A stretch of 32,587 nt of DNA from an uncultured Pirellulaceae bacterium (GTDB taxonomy: Bacteria; Planctomycetota; Planctomycetia; Pirellulales; Pirellulaceae): assembly GCA_905480545.1 (NCBI GenBank), contig CAJQQR010000251.1, positions 1 through 32,587 of the forward strand, written 5' to 3'. The translations under genes and the position numbers were made by a program. The notes under the pieces are model-generated. The model was not told the DNA's origin. It ran no database searches and worked only from the letters and a program-made list of their open reading frames with translations. Below, piece by piece: positions 1 through 9,291 of the stretch; positions within the stretch are counted from its first letter, which is position 1; each line of letters begins with the position of its first letter.

Positions 1-1659
1 CTGCCCGATGATCGTTTACCCGCCGGTGGACCGGGGAATGCCTATTACGAGGGACGCAAGGGCGATTTTTTCTTGAGTGAATTGGTTTTGAATGCAGGTG
101 GGGAAAGAATCCCTGTTTCGGAAATTAAATCCAGCTTCGGGAAAATTAGCATCGGAAGCGGATCAGCGGATGCGAAAAACGTCCTCGATGGTGATGGCTC
201 GACAGGATGGTCGACGTCGGGGAAAGAGGGAGAGTCAAATCAATTGGTTCTCAAACTGGAAAAGCCTTCGGTAGAGAACTTGCTCACGATTCAAATGATT
301 TTTGAGCGTCATTTCGTGGCTAGTTTGGGCCGTTTTCGAATCTCTTTTACAACCGATGGCTTTGCCGATAAACCATTTGGGATATCGAAGTTGCCTACCG
401 ACATTCAATCGCTTGTCGCGAAGACTGACCCACTAAATAAGCGGGAAAGAGAAGTTTTGGTGAAGTGCTTTTTATCGGTAACGCCGTTGCTTGAATCCAA
501 GCAATCGAAAATCGTCGAGCTCAAAAAGCAATTACCGAAACCCATTCGAACGATGGTGATGCGTGAACGCCCAATAGCCAATCCCAGGAAAACGGTGCGG
601 TACCACCGAGGAGAGTACCTAAATCCTTGCGAAGAAGTTTCACCGATGTTACCCGTGATTTTTCGGAACGAAACCGACCCAAAGGATGCTCGCCGTTTCG
701 ACCGGCTGGATTTTGCCAAGTGGTTGGTCAGTGTGGAGAATCCTTTGTCTGCCCGAACGGAAGTCAATCGCGTTTGGCAGCAATTTTTCGGCAAGGGCCT
801 TGTCCGATCTCCCGGGGACTTCGGAACGCAGTCCGATCCACCGACGCACCCCCTGTTGCTCGATTGGTTGTCCGTAGAGTTTCAATCGAACGGATGGTCA
901 CGCAAAAAACTACATCGTCAAATTGTGACCAGTGCCACGTACAAGCAATCATCTCACCGTCCACGGAGCGAGTATGCGAACGATCCCGGCAATGAGTTTT
1001 ATACTCGCGGGCCTCGATTTCGAATTGACGGTGAAATGGTTCGTGACGTGATGTTGTCGGCGTCGGGGCAGTTGTCAAGAAAGATGTTTGGCCCAAGTGT
1101 CTTTCCACCACAGCCGAGTACCGTGACGGCGATGGCATATGGTGGTACAAAATGGAATGTTTCAAAGGGAGAGGATCGATTTCGCAGGTCACTTTACACG
1201 TTTAGCAAACGAACTGCACCCTTTGCAGCCTATCAAACTTTTAATGCACCGACCGGTGAGAATTGCATCGCCAAGCGAAACCGCAGTAACTCTCCACTTC
1301 AGGCGTTGACGCTGTTAAACGACGAAATGTTTTTGGAATTGGCCCGAGAAACATCAAAATCTGTTGTGGAGTCGATAGGAAAGTTAAGCAACGAATCGAA
1401 TCGCCGGGTTTTGGAGGGGGGAGAGGCCAGCGACACACAAATTGCCGCAGCAATATTCCGCCGCTTTTTGGTGAGGCCCCCAACTGAAGATGAATTGGGT
1501 CTAATCTTGAATTTCAAAGAGTCGCAAATAGAGCGGCTTAAACAGAAGGTATTGAATGCCGAATCAATCGCCGGCAAAAGCGGTTCGGCTGAGCTTGCTG
1601 CTTGGACGCTGGTGGCCCGCAGCATCATGTCGCTCGACGAGGTCATCACCAAGCCTTGA
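1..1659 (+). CDS. DUF1549/DUF1553 planctomycete surface protein, 3' part
   Basis: The frame is open from base 1, so this is the C-terminal 552 residues of a longer protein whose start lies outside the window. Residues of about 25-130 look like a discoidin/F5-8C-type beta-sandwich (motif DGDGSTGW). The DUF1553 region follows from about residue 235 (RLDFAKWL, NRVWQQFFG, HPLLLDWL) to the end. In planctomycetes such proteins usually carry an N-terminal cytochrome-c-like PSD1 domain and DUF1549, which would be upstream of this window. The function of the family is not established; roles at the cell surface and in polysaccharide degradation have been suggested. The stop is 64 bases before the DUF1501 start, a standard pairing, so the two are probably co-transcribed. 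The internal TTG at 73 is not the true start because the frame reads through it. Confidence 0.9.
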   Translation: MPDDRLPAGGPGNAYYEGRKGDFFLSELVLNAGGERIPVSEIKSSFGKISIGSGSADAKNVLDGDGSTGWSTSGKEGESNQLVLKLEKPSVENLLTIQMIFERHFVASLGRFRISFTTDGFADKPFGISKLPTDIQSLVAKTDPLNKREREVLVKCFLSVTPLLESKQSKIVELKKQLPKPIRTMVMRERPIANPRKTVRYHRGEYLNPCEEVSPMLPVIFRNETDPKDARRFDRLDFAKWLVSVENPLSARTEVNRVWQQFFGKGLVRSPGDFGTQSDPPTHPLLLDWLSVEFQSNGWSRKKLHRQIVTSATYKQSSHRPRSEYANDPGNEFYTRGPRFRIDGEMVRDVMLSASGQLSRKMFGPSVFPPQPSTVTAMAYGGTKWNVSKGEDRFRRSLYTFSKRTAPFAAYQTFNAPTGENCIAKRNRSNSPLQALTLLNDEMFLELARETSKSVVESIGKLSNESNRRVLEGGEASDTQIAAAIFRRFLVRPPTEDELGLILNFKESQIERLKQKVLNAESIAGKSGSAELAAWTLVARSIMSLDEVITKP

Positions 1660-1723
1660 AATCTCGATTTCATGTTTCGGTCGCCGCAATCCCAACTTTA
1701 TTCAACCTGAAATTTTCAGCAAT

Positions 1724-3184
1724 ATGAACCTGTTACAAAATCAAACGCGTCGACATTTCTTCCATGATTGTGGTGTCGGTTTGGGTAAAATCGCACTTGG
1801 GTCGTTGTTGATGAATTCAGCAGGCTCAGTGGGTATGGGAAGTGATCCTTCGAATAGGGAAGGTCACGACCAAGTCAATCCTTTTGAACCAAAGCCAACG
1901 AGTTTTCCGGGCAAGGCCAAGCGGGTGATTTATTTGTTTATGGCCGGTGCACCAAGCCAGCTTGACCTATTCGACTACAAGCCAAAACTGAAAGAGCTGG
2001 AAGGGAAACCGATTCCGCCCTCGGTGATCAAGGGCCAACGCTACGCTTTTATTCAGCCGAACGCGGCGGTGCTTGGTCCGCGTTTCAAGTTTTCAAAACA
2101 GGGTCAATGTGGCCAAGAGCTTTCGGAAATGTTGCCTCATCTTTCCGGAGTGGTCGACGATTTGTGCTTTATCAAATCAGTGCACACCGATCACTTTAAT
2201 CATTCACCAGCGCAATTGTTCTGTAATACAGGAAGCGGCGTTCCGGGGCGACCAAGCATGGGGGCATGGTTGAGTTACGGGATTGGGAGTGAGTCAAGTG
2301 ATTTACCCTCGTTTGTGGTCATGAAGAGTGGTGGAAGTCTCAGTGGCGGAGCGGCGATGTGGAGTTCCGGTTTTCTTTCGTCCGTCCATCAAGGCGTCCC
2401 TTTCCGAGGAAATGGTGACCCCATTCTTCATGTTTCTAATCCGAAAGGAATAGACAGGGCGGCACAACGGGAGACGATTGATTTTGTAAATCAGATGAAT
2501 CGAAAGCAGCTTCAGATTGTAGGGGATCCAGAAATCGAGACGCGAATCAATGCTTATGAAACGGCCTATCGGATGCAATCGAGCGCCCCTGAGCTAATGG
2601 ACTTTTCTACAGAAACAGAATCCACGCTAAAAATGTACGGTTTGAATAAAGATGGCAACAACAATCCATTTGCCAAGAATGCATTGCTCGCTCGTCGAAT
2701 GGCGGAACGAGGGGTTCGTTTTATCCAGCTCTATCACAGTGGCTGGGATCATCACAGTAATGTCGAAGGTGGCCTAAGGGGCCAATGCAAACAGACTGAT
2801 CAGGCCTGTGCAGCATTGATCAGTGATCTGAAGCAGCGTGGAATGCTGGAGGACACGCTGGTGGTTTGGGGCGGCGAATTTGGTCGAACACCTATGGTGG
2901 AGGCTTCCGCGGCGTTGGGCCGATCAAAGGGGCGAGACCATCATCCACAGTCGTTTACGGTTTGGATGACCGGTGGTGGAATCAAGCCGGGGCAATCGAT
3001 CGGAGCAACCGATGAGCTGGGGTTTCATCCGATCGAAAACCCCGTACACGTTCAAGACATTCAGGCAACGATCTTGCATTGCCTCGGAATCGACCACGAA
3101 AAATTGGATTTCAAGTTCCGGGGACTTAATTTTCGGCTGACCGGTGTCGAAAAACGGCATGTGATCACCGACGCGTTGAGCTAG
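1724..3184 (+). CDS. DUF1501 family protein with Tat signal
   Basis: This encodes 486 residues of the DUF1501 family, which has an alkaline-phosphatase/sulfatase-like fold and no agreed reaction. I chose the ATG at 1724 because it places a twin-arginine export motif (TRRHFF, residues 8-13) and a hydrophobic stretch at the N-terminus. The same frame is open further upstream to 1556, but that part overlaps the DUF1553 gene and looks random. Family signatures are visible: IYLFMAGAPSQLDLFDYKP near the N-terminus, LYHSGWDHH in the middle, GGEFGRTP near residue 383 and GRDHHP near residue 403. It lies directly downstream of the DUF1553 gene in the same direction, the usual planctomycete pair. It is probably exported folded by Tat. 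Confidence 0.92.
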   Translation: MNLLQNQTRRHFFHDCGVGLGKIALGSLLMNSAGSVGMGSDPSNREGHDQVNPFEPKPTSFPGKAKRVIYLFMAGAPSQLDLFDYKPKLKELEGKPIPPSVIKGQRYAFIQPNAAVLGPRFKFSKQGQCGQELSEMLPHLSGVVDDLCFIKSVHTDHFNHSPAQLFCNTGSGVPGRPSMGAWLSYGIGSESSDLPSFVVMKSGGSLSGGAAMWSSGFLSSVHQGVPFRGNGDPILHVSNPKGIDRAAQRETIDFVNQMNRKQLQIVGDPEIETRINAYETAYRMQSSAPELMDFSTETESTLKMYGLNKDGNNNPFAKNALLARRMAERGVRFIQLYHSGWDHHSNVEGGLRGQCKQTDQACAALISDLKQRGMLEDTLVVWGGEFGRTPMVEASAALGRSKGRDHHPQSFTVWMTGGGIKPGQSIGATDELGFHPIENPVHVQDIQATILHCLGIDHEKLDFKFRGLNFRLTGVEKRHVITDALS

Positions 3185-3240
3185 TCATGGCTTAAATTAA
3201 TGCAAAACGGTGCGCATCGCGGATGTTCAATCCAACTCAT

Positions 3241-3300
3241 TGATTCAATAAGTTGATTCAATAAGTTGATACGGTAAGTTGATACGGTAAGTTGATAGAA
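3241..3300. repeat. 13-bp tandem repeat, 2+2 variant copies
   Basis: Four head-to-tail 13-bp units occupy 3241-3292, then a partial fifth unit. The first two units read TGATTCAATAAGT and the next two TGATACGGTAAGT; the fifth begins TGATAGAA. All share TGAT at the start, and the four full units end in TAAGT. The repeat lies between the convergent ends of the DUF1501 gene and the GH81 gene. No function is evident. Confidence 0.9.
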
Positions 3301-3351
3301 GGGGCGGATCGATATGCCGCTGGCGGGGACGAACGCTAGGCCCATTTGGGA

Positions 3352-6183
3352 TCATCTTTCAATGCTGTGTTTTTTAACATTCAAACCGGGCGACACCCTC
3401 ATTTGTACTCCATCACTAAAGGCCACCACTTTGGATTTCTTTCCAAGGTTGTGGACGACATAGGTCTTTACATCATCATTAATAAAAACAGCCGCGGTAG
3501 GAATGTTAGCAGTTGTTTTCGAATCGAAATGGCCAAGCGATTTCCAGGCACCAAACCATTGTGCAGTGTGGACTTTGGACTCACCAAACTCGCTACCCAC
3601 TTGGTCACCATTTTTTAAATGGCGTTTAATGGCTTGGTCAGCATCAGACATGGCAAGGTACTCGTGCAAGACATCATGCCATTTATCGATGTTCTTCGGG
3701 TTGCCTTCAAATCCTATTTCATGAAACGATTTGTTAGACGATAACATGTTCGCGAAGTTACGTTCGATGTATTTTGGGTCTGTGGCAAGGTAGAGTGATG
3801 CACCAGTCAGCGGCAAGAAGTTAATACCGTGAATCTCTTCCGGATTAGCGGTCCACCAAGTTCCATACGTCGCACCGTCACTCCACACCATTCCAGCACA
3901 GCGATGGCCATAACCGCCGGGGAATACGGCTTGATCGGTATCAAACCAATAATTTCGGATCGCCTCGGATTCAGTGGCATACCAGTAGACACCCATATCG
4001 CGAATTCTACGATTGTTCGTCGCTTCGCCGTAGAGAATTAGGGCTGCTGCAAAATTCATTGATTCGGATGAAGACTCTTGATTGTTGCCCGATGCAAAGC
4101 CGGCATGACCAGCCGCCCAAGAGTGCCCTGCATATGGATCGAAATTCCTCATCCATGGGAATTGAGGATCGTTACGTTCAATGTTGGAGCAGTTTCGAAT
4201 CAAGAGATCGATGAAATCGCCGTAGTTTTCCTTTTTGACCCATTCAGGATCAAATTGAGCGATGGTGGCTGCGGCTTTGATAAAGTAGCTGTAATGGAAG
4301 TGATGGTCATTCAGTTGATCCGCTGATCCATAGCTGTCTGGATACCCAATCAGTGTGTTCCAATCTGCGTCATAATAGAAAAAAAACTTTTCGTTTGCGT
4401 CGGCCCAGTTTTCAATCCTCGTTTTGAGAACATTCACCAGCTGTTGTCGAATTTTCGACTTTCCCAACTGTTCAGCGATTTGAATGACTTCCGAGATCTT
4501 GCCGAATTCTTTTCCATTCCAGTAGGTATCGTCGGCTTGAAAACGGCGATCGCGTGAGAGGAGGTCCTTTGCAAACGTTTCGACCAGTTTGCCCAGTTTT
4601 TGTTCCTCTCCTTTGGCATTGGGGAGCGTCGGCAAAACGCCAGTGAAAGGTGTTGAGGTAACGAATTCCTTTCCGGTCACAACTTTCATGGTCCCCCGCG
4701 GGCTTGCGTACTGATAGGTCGTCAGCGTGTCGCGAGTTTCTAAATGCAAATGCTGGTGTCGATATAGTGCAAAAATGGTTTCTCTGTTTTCGCCTTCTTT
4801 CGGAACGGTTTTTGCAGAAAACGTGGTGCGAACTCGAGCCGCTTTCTCGTCGTATTGATATCCAACGCGCGTTTCAATTGGAAATGCGTAGGCAAATCGT
4901 TGGTAAAATTTTAGTGATTTTTCCGACGCGTCTGGCAACACGGCAATGGACATATAGTCTCTGTCCGCCAATGTCGAATTGATGTGATCAGTCGATTTCG
5001 ATGTTAGATTTTTGCCCTCTTCAGTCCAATTCGAACCTGTTGGGGCAAAAATTCCGTAGTGCGTATTATCGACGGTGACCCCCAGAACGTTTTTGTTGCG
5101 GAAGAAAATGCTGGCAGGCTTTGGGGCAGGCCGATCTTCCAGTGTGATGGTCCCATTGGATGAAGATGGCACCATCTCGCCTTTCGCCGTCAGGTGCAAC
5201 TCCCCATTTTTGATCGGCAGGTTGAGTTTGCAATTCGTGAGATCGAGTGAAACCGCGCCCGTGCCAAAGCATTTCCAAAACTCAAGGCGAATGGAGCCAT
5301 TGGCAAAATCTCTCATTTCACCTTGGGTTAGTCCTTGGTCAACAATCTGTTTTTCCGAAGAATATTTTTCGAACGTAGATTCGGCTGGATCGGTTGGAAA
5401 CATCCCAAAAGTTTCTGTGCGATCCGTCTTCCCATCACCATCGAAGTCGTAAACCAAACGTGCCTTAGAGCCGATTCCAACGTTTTTCCCGGCATTGATT
5501 GAAAGAACAAATGCTCCGACCGTGTTCGTGTGTTTTGAAGTGATGTTTTTTTGTTCAAAGACCAATGGATTGACTGGCTGAGCGTTGCGATTGATCGGCG
5601 GGGCGCTGAATTTGATTTGGATGGGGTGCTCGCTTTTTCGCTCGAAGTAAACGAATGGGCTTCCGTGCGCAAATGTCGCCCTCAATTCATCGTCCCCTGA
5701 TTTCCAAAGTGCAGTTACGTCCCAATCGGAACAGCGATCCAGCACTGTGGACTCGGATGCAACATTCCTTAAACCGATGCGCATGCTCTCTCGGTACGGG
5801 TATTTGTAGGATGTTCCAGTCTGGAATTTTTTGCCATCCTTAAAACTGTGGTCGATCGATGGCGTTGGGTTGTACCCGATACCAAGGCCGTCGGCATGCG
5901 CTTGGACACCCAGTGGATGCGGAAACATGGCCAGTGAATGTTGGGATTGGGTTGGCCATACTAGTGAACTGCACCAGTCGTTTGTTGGAACCGGGCCGGA
6001 AAATCGTTTTGAAATTAACGGCTTCGCCTTGATCGTGCGGCGAGGATTGCCAGATTTATCATTGGGTAAGATTGTTTTAAAAAAACGTTTCCCGACTTTA
6101 TCTTGTGCGAGGCTTGTGAATCCAGTCAGAGCTATCAAGCAAAGCGAAAGTCGTGCAATCGATTTGGTATTTAATTTACGCAT
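3352..6183 (-). CDS. GH81 family endo-beta-1,3-glucanase, secreted
   Basis: This encodes 943 residues and should hydrolyse internal beta-1,3-glucosidic bonds (laminarin, callose-like glucans) outside the cytoplasm. I chose the ATG at 6183, which gives a clean signal peptide (MRKLNTKSIARL, then a hydrophobic core ending near SLAQ); a TTG nine codons upstream is possible. GH81 hallmarks are GPVPTNDW near residue 63, DHHFHYSYF with candidate acid Asp626, RNFDPYAGHSWA near 679-690, and NNQESSSE with candidate base glutamates 703 and 707. Residues of about 240-325 look like an insertion carrying an EF-hand-like loop (DFDGDGKTD from 246). It ends convergently with DUF1501 and is divergent from the sulfatase. 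Family assignment is secure; substrate is inferred from the family. Confidence 0.93.
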   Translation of the reverse strand: MRKLNTKSIARLSLCLIALTGFTSLAQDKVGKRFFKTILPNDKSGNPRRTIKAKPLISKRFSGPVPTNDWCSSLVWPTQSQHSLAMFPHPLGVQAHADGLGIGYNPTPSIDHSFKDGKKFQTGTSYKYPYRESMRIGLRNVASESTVLDRCSDWDVTALWKSGDDELRATFAHGSPFVYFERKSEHPIQIKFSAPPINRNAQPVNPLVFEQKNITSKHTNTVGAFVLSINAGKNVGIGSKARLVYDFDGDGKTDRTETFGMFPTDPAESTFEKYSSEKQIVDQGLTQGEMRDFANGSIRLEFWKCFGTGAVSLDLTNCKLNLPIKNGELHLTAKGEMVPSSSNGTITLEDRPAPKPASIFFRNKNVLGVTVDNTHYGIFAPTGSNWTEEGKNLTSKSTDHINSTLADRDYMSIAVLPDASEKSLKFYQRFAYAFPIETRVGYQYDEKAARVRTTFSAKTVPKEGENRETIFALYRHQHLHLETRDTLTTYQYASPRGTMKVVTGKEFVTSTPFTGVLPTLPNAKGEEQKLGKLVETFAKDLLSRDRRFQADDTYWNGKEFGKISEVIQIAEQLGKSKIRQQLVNVLKTRIENWADANEKFFFYYDADWNTLIGYPDSYGSADQLNDHHFHYSYFIKAAATIAQFDPEWVKKENYGDFIDLLIRNCSNIERNDPQFPWMRNFDPYAGHSWAAGHAGFASGNNQESSSESMNFAAALILYGEATNNRRIRDMGVYWYATESEAIRNYWFDTDQAVFPGGYGHRCAGMVWSDGATYGTWWTANPEEIHGINFLPLTGASLYLATDPKYIERNFANMLSSNKSFHEIGFEGNPKNIDKWHDVLHEYLAMSDADQAIKRHLKNGDQVGSEFGESKVHTAQWFGAWKSLGHFDSKTTANIPTAAVFINDDVKTYVVHNLGKKSKVVAFSDGVQMRVSPGLNVKKHSIER

Positions 6184-6243
6184 TTGAAAATTTGGCTTCT
6201 TGTTGATCAATTGAGTTGCTTAAATCGGTCTACTTGAGATTGG

Positions 6244-6274
6244 TTGGGATGTCGAATGATCAATGGTATATACT
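6244..6274 (+). promoter_or_regulatory. Possible sigma-70-type promoter for the sulfatase gene
   Basis: TTGGGA at 6244-6249 and TATACT at 6269-6274 are separated by 19 bases, in the divergent spacer between GH81 and the sulfatase. It would give a leader of roughly 100 bases. The -10 box is good, but the spacing is long and the -35 box imperfect, so this is weak. Confidence 0.2.
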
Positions 6275-6382
6275 CTACTTTAGTTGCAAAGGTCCCGTGT
6301 AGCCGTGGGTGTTTTGAATCCTAAAATACAAAGTTGGGCAAGTTACTTGCCTTAATTGTTTACCTTAAATTCTTGGCCAAAA

Positions 6383-7837
6383 ATGAGTCATACGAACTTT
6401 TTGTATTCTGCCGCTTTCGTATTCGTTCTGGCGTTTGTTGTCAGTGCTTCTGGCGCTGATGAAAAAATGAACGTTTTGTTTATCGCCGCAGATGATATGA
6501 ACTGCGACCTGAGTGTCTATGGAAATTCACAGGTCAAGACACCGAATCTAGAGCGGCTCATGAAGATTGGCGTGCGGTTTGACAACGCCTATTGTCAGCA
6601 ACCACTTTGTGGCCCGAGTCGAGCGAGCCTGATGACTGGTCTGCGACCGGACACGCTGGATATGCATACATTGAAACACGAGCTGCGGCAAAAGAACCCA
6701 GACGTTGTGACATTGGGTCAGTTGTTTCGCCAGAACGGATATTTTTCCGCACGAGCTGGAAAGATCTATCATTATGGAAATCCAGGCCAGATCGGGACCG
6801 ACGCGAATGACGATCCTGCCACCTGGGATATGAAATTTAATCCCGCCGGTATAGACAAGAAGCAGGAAGATAAAATCACAAGGTATGGACCACAAAAGGG
6901 TGGGCTCGGAATTTCGATGGCTTGGTGGGATCCGGAAAGCAAGGATACCGACCACACGGACGGAATGGTCGCAACGAAAATCATTGAATTGATTAATCAA
7001 AAAAAAGACGAGCCGTTTTTTTTGGCTGCCGGATTTTACAATCCACACTGCCCCTATGTTGCGCCAAAAAAATATTTTGACTTATATCCCCTGGATGAAA
7101 TTTCAATCCCCAATTTAGACGAAGCCAAAAAGGACTTGCTTGATGTTCCAGCAATGGCAATCCAACGTGACATGCGCAATTGGCCGTATTACTTTAAAGG
7201 CGTGTCATCGAAGCAAGCTCGCAAATGTAAGCAAGCCTACTATGCCTGCAATTCATTTGTTGACGCACAAGTCGGTCGGCTTTTGGACGCGCTTGAAGAA
7301 AATGGTCTTATGGATAAGACGATTATCGTATTTTGGTCCGATCACGGTTACTTTTTGGGTGAAAAAGGCCTTTGGTATAAGCGAAAAGCATTCGAACGAT
7401 CGGCGAGGATGCCGATGCTAATTGCCGCACCGGGAATGTCCAATGACAAATCATCGCAGAAACCCGTTGAACTTTTGGACCTTTATCCGACGCTTGCTGA
7501 TCTTTGCGGTCTGCAGGCACCGAAAAATTTGGAAGGGAAATCTCTTACGCCCCTGTTGAATGATCCCAACGATGCCTCCTGGACGAAGCCAGCTGTAACG
7601 CAAGTTTGGCACAACAAAAGAGCCTGGGGATATTCCATTCGAACGGAGCGATGGCGATACACTGAATGGTTAGAGGGCGCCGCTGGCCGCGAGCTTTACG
7701 ATCATCGAAATGATCCGGACGAGATCGAGAATCTGGCGGGAAAAGCCGAATTCGCAGATGTTGTTTCAAAGCTCTCGAAAAAGCTGCAGTCTTACGTAAT
7801 GTTGAAAGATCATAAGCGTGTTAGCTCTAACAGGTAG
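6383..7837 (+). CDS. Secreted sulfatase, iduronate-2-sulfatase-like
   Basis: This encodes 484 residues of the formylglycine-dependent sulfatase family, hydrolysing sulfate esters in the periplasm or outside the cell. The ATG at 6383 gives a signal peptide (hydrophobic residues 6-24, cleavage near SASGA); the TTG at 6356 adds an unlikely leader. Asp37-Asp38 (AADDMN) are expected metal ligands. Cys76 in CGPSR (76-80) is the residue normally converted to formylglycine, and TGLRPDT follows. HTLKHELRQ and KIYHYGNP resemble human iduronate-2-sulfatase and its bacterial relatives. FWSDHGYFLGEKGLWYK supplies the second half of the metal site. It is the divergent neighbour of the GH81 gene, which suggests a sulfated polysaccharide substrate, but the exact sugar cannot be read from sequence. 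A maturase gene is not in the window. Confidence 0.93.
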   Translation: MSHTNFLYSAAFVFVLAFVVSASGADEKMNVLFIAADDMNCDLSVYGNSQVKTPNLERLMKIGVRFDNAYCQQPLCGPSRASLMTGLRPDTLDMHTLKHELRQKNPDVVTLGQLFRQNGYFSARAGKIYHYGNPGQIGTDANDDPATWDMKFNPAGIDKKQEDKITRYGPQKGGLGISMAWWDPESKDTDHTDGMVATKIIELINQKKDEPFFLAAGFYNPHCPYVAPKKYFDLYPLDEISIPNLDEAKKDLLDVPAMAIQRDMRNWPYYFKGVSSKQARKCKQAYYACNSFVDAQVGRLLDALEENGLMDKTIIVFWSDHGYFLGEKGLWYKRKAFERSARMPMLIAAPGMSNDKSSQKPVELLDLYPTLADLCGLQAPKNLEGKSLTPLLNDPNDASWTKPAVTQVWHNKRAWGYSIRTERWRYTEWLEGAAGRELYDHRNDPDEIENLAGKAEFADVVSKLSKKLQSYVMLKDHKRVSSNR

Positions 7838-7852
7838 TGGGATTTGATTTTC

Positions 7853-7922
7853 GTTTGCATTAAGTGGAGTTCAAAACGGCACTCGAGTTCATTGCTTTCC
7901 AGCGATGATCTTTAACGCAAAC
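7853..7922. terminator. Long-looped inverted repeat between convergent genes
   Basis: GTTTGCATTAA (7853-7863) faces TTAACGCAAAC (7912-7922): 10 of 11 positions can pair across a loop of about 48 bases. It fills the spacer between the convergent sulfatase and PQQ-propeller genes and could stop transcription from either side. There is no clear T-tract. Confidence 0.3.
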
Positions 7923-7940
7923 AAAATGATCCGACCGTGG

Positions 7941-9191
7941 TTATTTTGATTCGCCTACTTGTAGGCACACTATCTTTCCTGACCCCGACTCTGCGTTTGA
8001 TTTAACGAAGAGTCGCCCATTGGACAACGCGGGTAGCGACTTGGCGTTTCCGGAAAAGACGATGGCGGATTCTTTTTTCAAAAATGATTTGCTGTTGAGA
8101 TCTGCGAGCGTCACCGTTCCGTCAATATTCCAAATTAACATCTGGTCTTCCGCTTTTATTAAGTGTGCCAAGCCGAACTGTTCTTCTTCCCAAGCGACTT
8201 TTCCTGTTAAGGCATTTACGCATCGGAGCGCACCATTCCCGAAATCTTCCCTGCCGTTTGTTCCGTAAAGAAAGCCCTCGTGGTAGACGCAAGTTGTGTA
8301 CTGGCTGGACATCGACGAGTCGTTTTCCCAAATCGTTTTGTTGCCATCGGCAAGATTGATCAGCCTGGCTCCAACGTTGTAGGAAGAACTTAGGAAAAGT
8401 TTGTCGTCAAAAACAAGCGGTAGCGCTGCATTGACGGTTGGGCCTCTTTTTCCAAACTCAGTTTCATATAAAAGTTTGCCGGATTTTGACGCAATGATTT
8501 GAAACGTAAGCTTGTTAAGTGCCGCGACGGCCGGTTTTCCGTTGTATGAAATCTGCGTCGGTGCTGAATAACTGGCAGTGATTGAATCGGTCTTCCAAAT
8601 GGTTTCGCCGCTTTCAGGTCGCAATGCAATTACACCACCGTTCCGACCACCGACGGTCACAATGATTTGGGCACCCAGCACCAGTGGTGAACTGCCCGCC
8701 CCGAAGTAACCTTCGTTCGCTTTGTAGTCGGAGAACAAATCGCGCTTCCAAAGGGGCTTGCCATTCGCAAGTTTCAGGCATCTAAGGGTTCCAGCGGCGC
8801 CAAATACATAAACGGTTTCTCCAGAAATGGTTGGAACACATCGAGGGCCGAGATCGCTGGAAAATCCTCCGCGGTAAACTGATTTCGTTTCCGTTTTCCA
8901 TAACTGTTTGCCAGAATTTGCATCCAAACATTCGACGATGTCGTTTGTTCCGACACGATGAAACAGAATCACTTTGTTGTCTTTCACTGCAACGCCGGCG
9001 TATCCCTGACCGCATGGCTTTGACCAGATTTCTCTTGGTCCCGCCTTTGGCCATTCTTTGAACAGTTTTTCACCGGCCGCCACACCATCTCGTTTGGGCC
9101 CTAGGATTTGTGGCCAATCGTTCGCCAGCAATTCAATTCCGGTTAAACAGGCCAGCGTCGAGATGAAAAAAGCGATATGTGATGGTTTCAT
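7941..9191 (-). CDS. Secreted PQQ-type beta-propeller protein
   Basis: This encodes 416 residues with repeated WD/PQQ-like blades such as LDANSGKQLWKTE, LRPESGETIWKTD and VNALTGKVAWEEE, typical of the pyrrolo-quinoline-quinone-like repeat (BamB-like) fold. I chose the ATG at 9191, which starts a signal peptide (MKPSHIAFFISTLACL, cleavage near LLA) and is followed by the DWPQILGP opening common in planctomycete members; an upstream TTG at 9227 is in frame but less likely. No dehydrogenase active-site motif is seen, so an enzyme function is not supported; such proteins may bind partners or act as scaffolds. A paralogue lies at 27006-28277. It is co-directional with the DJ-1-like gene 100 bases upstream and convergent with the sulfatase. 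Confidence 0.9.
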   Translation of the reverse strand: MKPSHIAFFISTLACLTGIELLANDWPQILGPKRDGVAAGEKLFKEWPKAGPREIWSKPCGQGYAGVAVKDNKVILFHRVGTNDIVECLDANSGKQLWKTETKSVYRGGFSSDLGPRCVPTISGETVYVFGAAGTLRCLKLANGKPLWKRDLFSDYKANEGYFGAGSSPLVLGAQIIVTVGGRNGGVIALRPESGETIWKTDSITASYSAPTQISYNGKPAVAALNKLTFQIIASKSGKLLYETEFGKRGPTVNAALPLVFDDKLFLSSSYNVGARLINLADGNKTIWENDSSMSSQYTTCVYHEGFLYGTNGREDFGNGALRCVNALTGKVAWEEEQFGLAHLIKAEDQMLIWNIDGTVTLADLNSKSFLKKESAIVFSGNAKSLPALSNGRLFVKSNAESGSGKIVCLQVGESK

Positions 9192-9291
9192 TTTATTGAT
9201 TTGTTCGATTTGTATGACGTGGCCCACTTTTCTGGCGGCCGACGAATTGAAGATGTGAATGTCAAATGCTGTTTCGGTTTATCAACTAGAG

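Noticed and set aside
1241-1673. Minus-strand frames opposite the DUF1553 gene
   Set aside because: The plus-strand frame is clearly the conserved coding frame.
3241-3300. CRISPR array
   Set aside because: The units are directly adjacent with no spacers and are only 13 bp long.
3346-6187. Several plus-strand frames of 60-125 codons
   Set aside because: They lie opposite the GH81 gene and are frame shadows of it.
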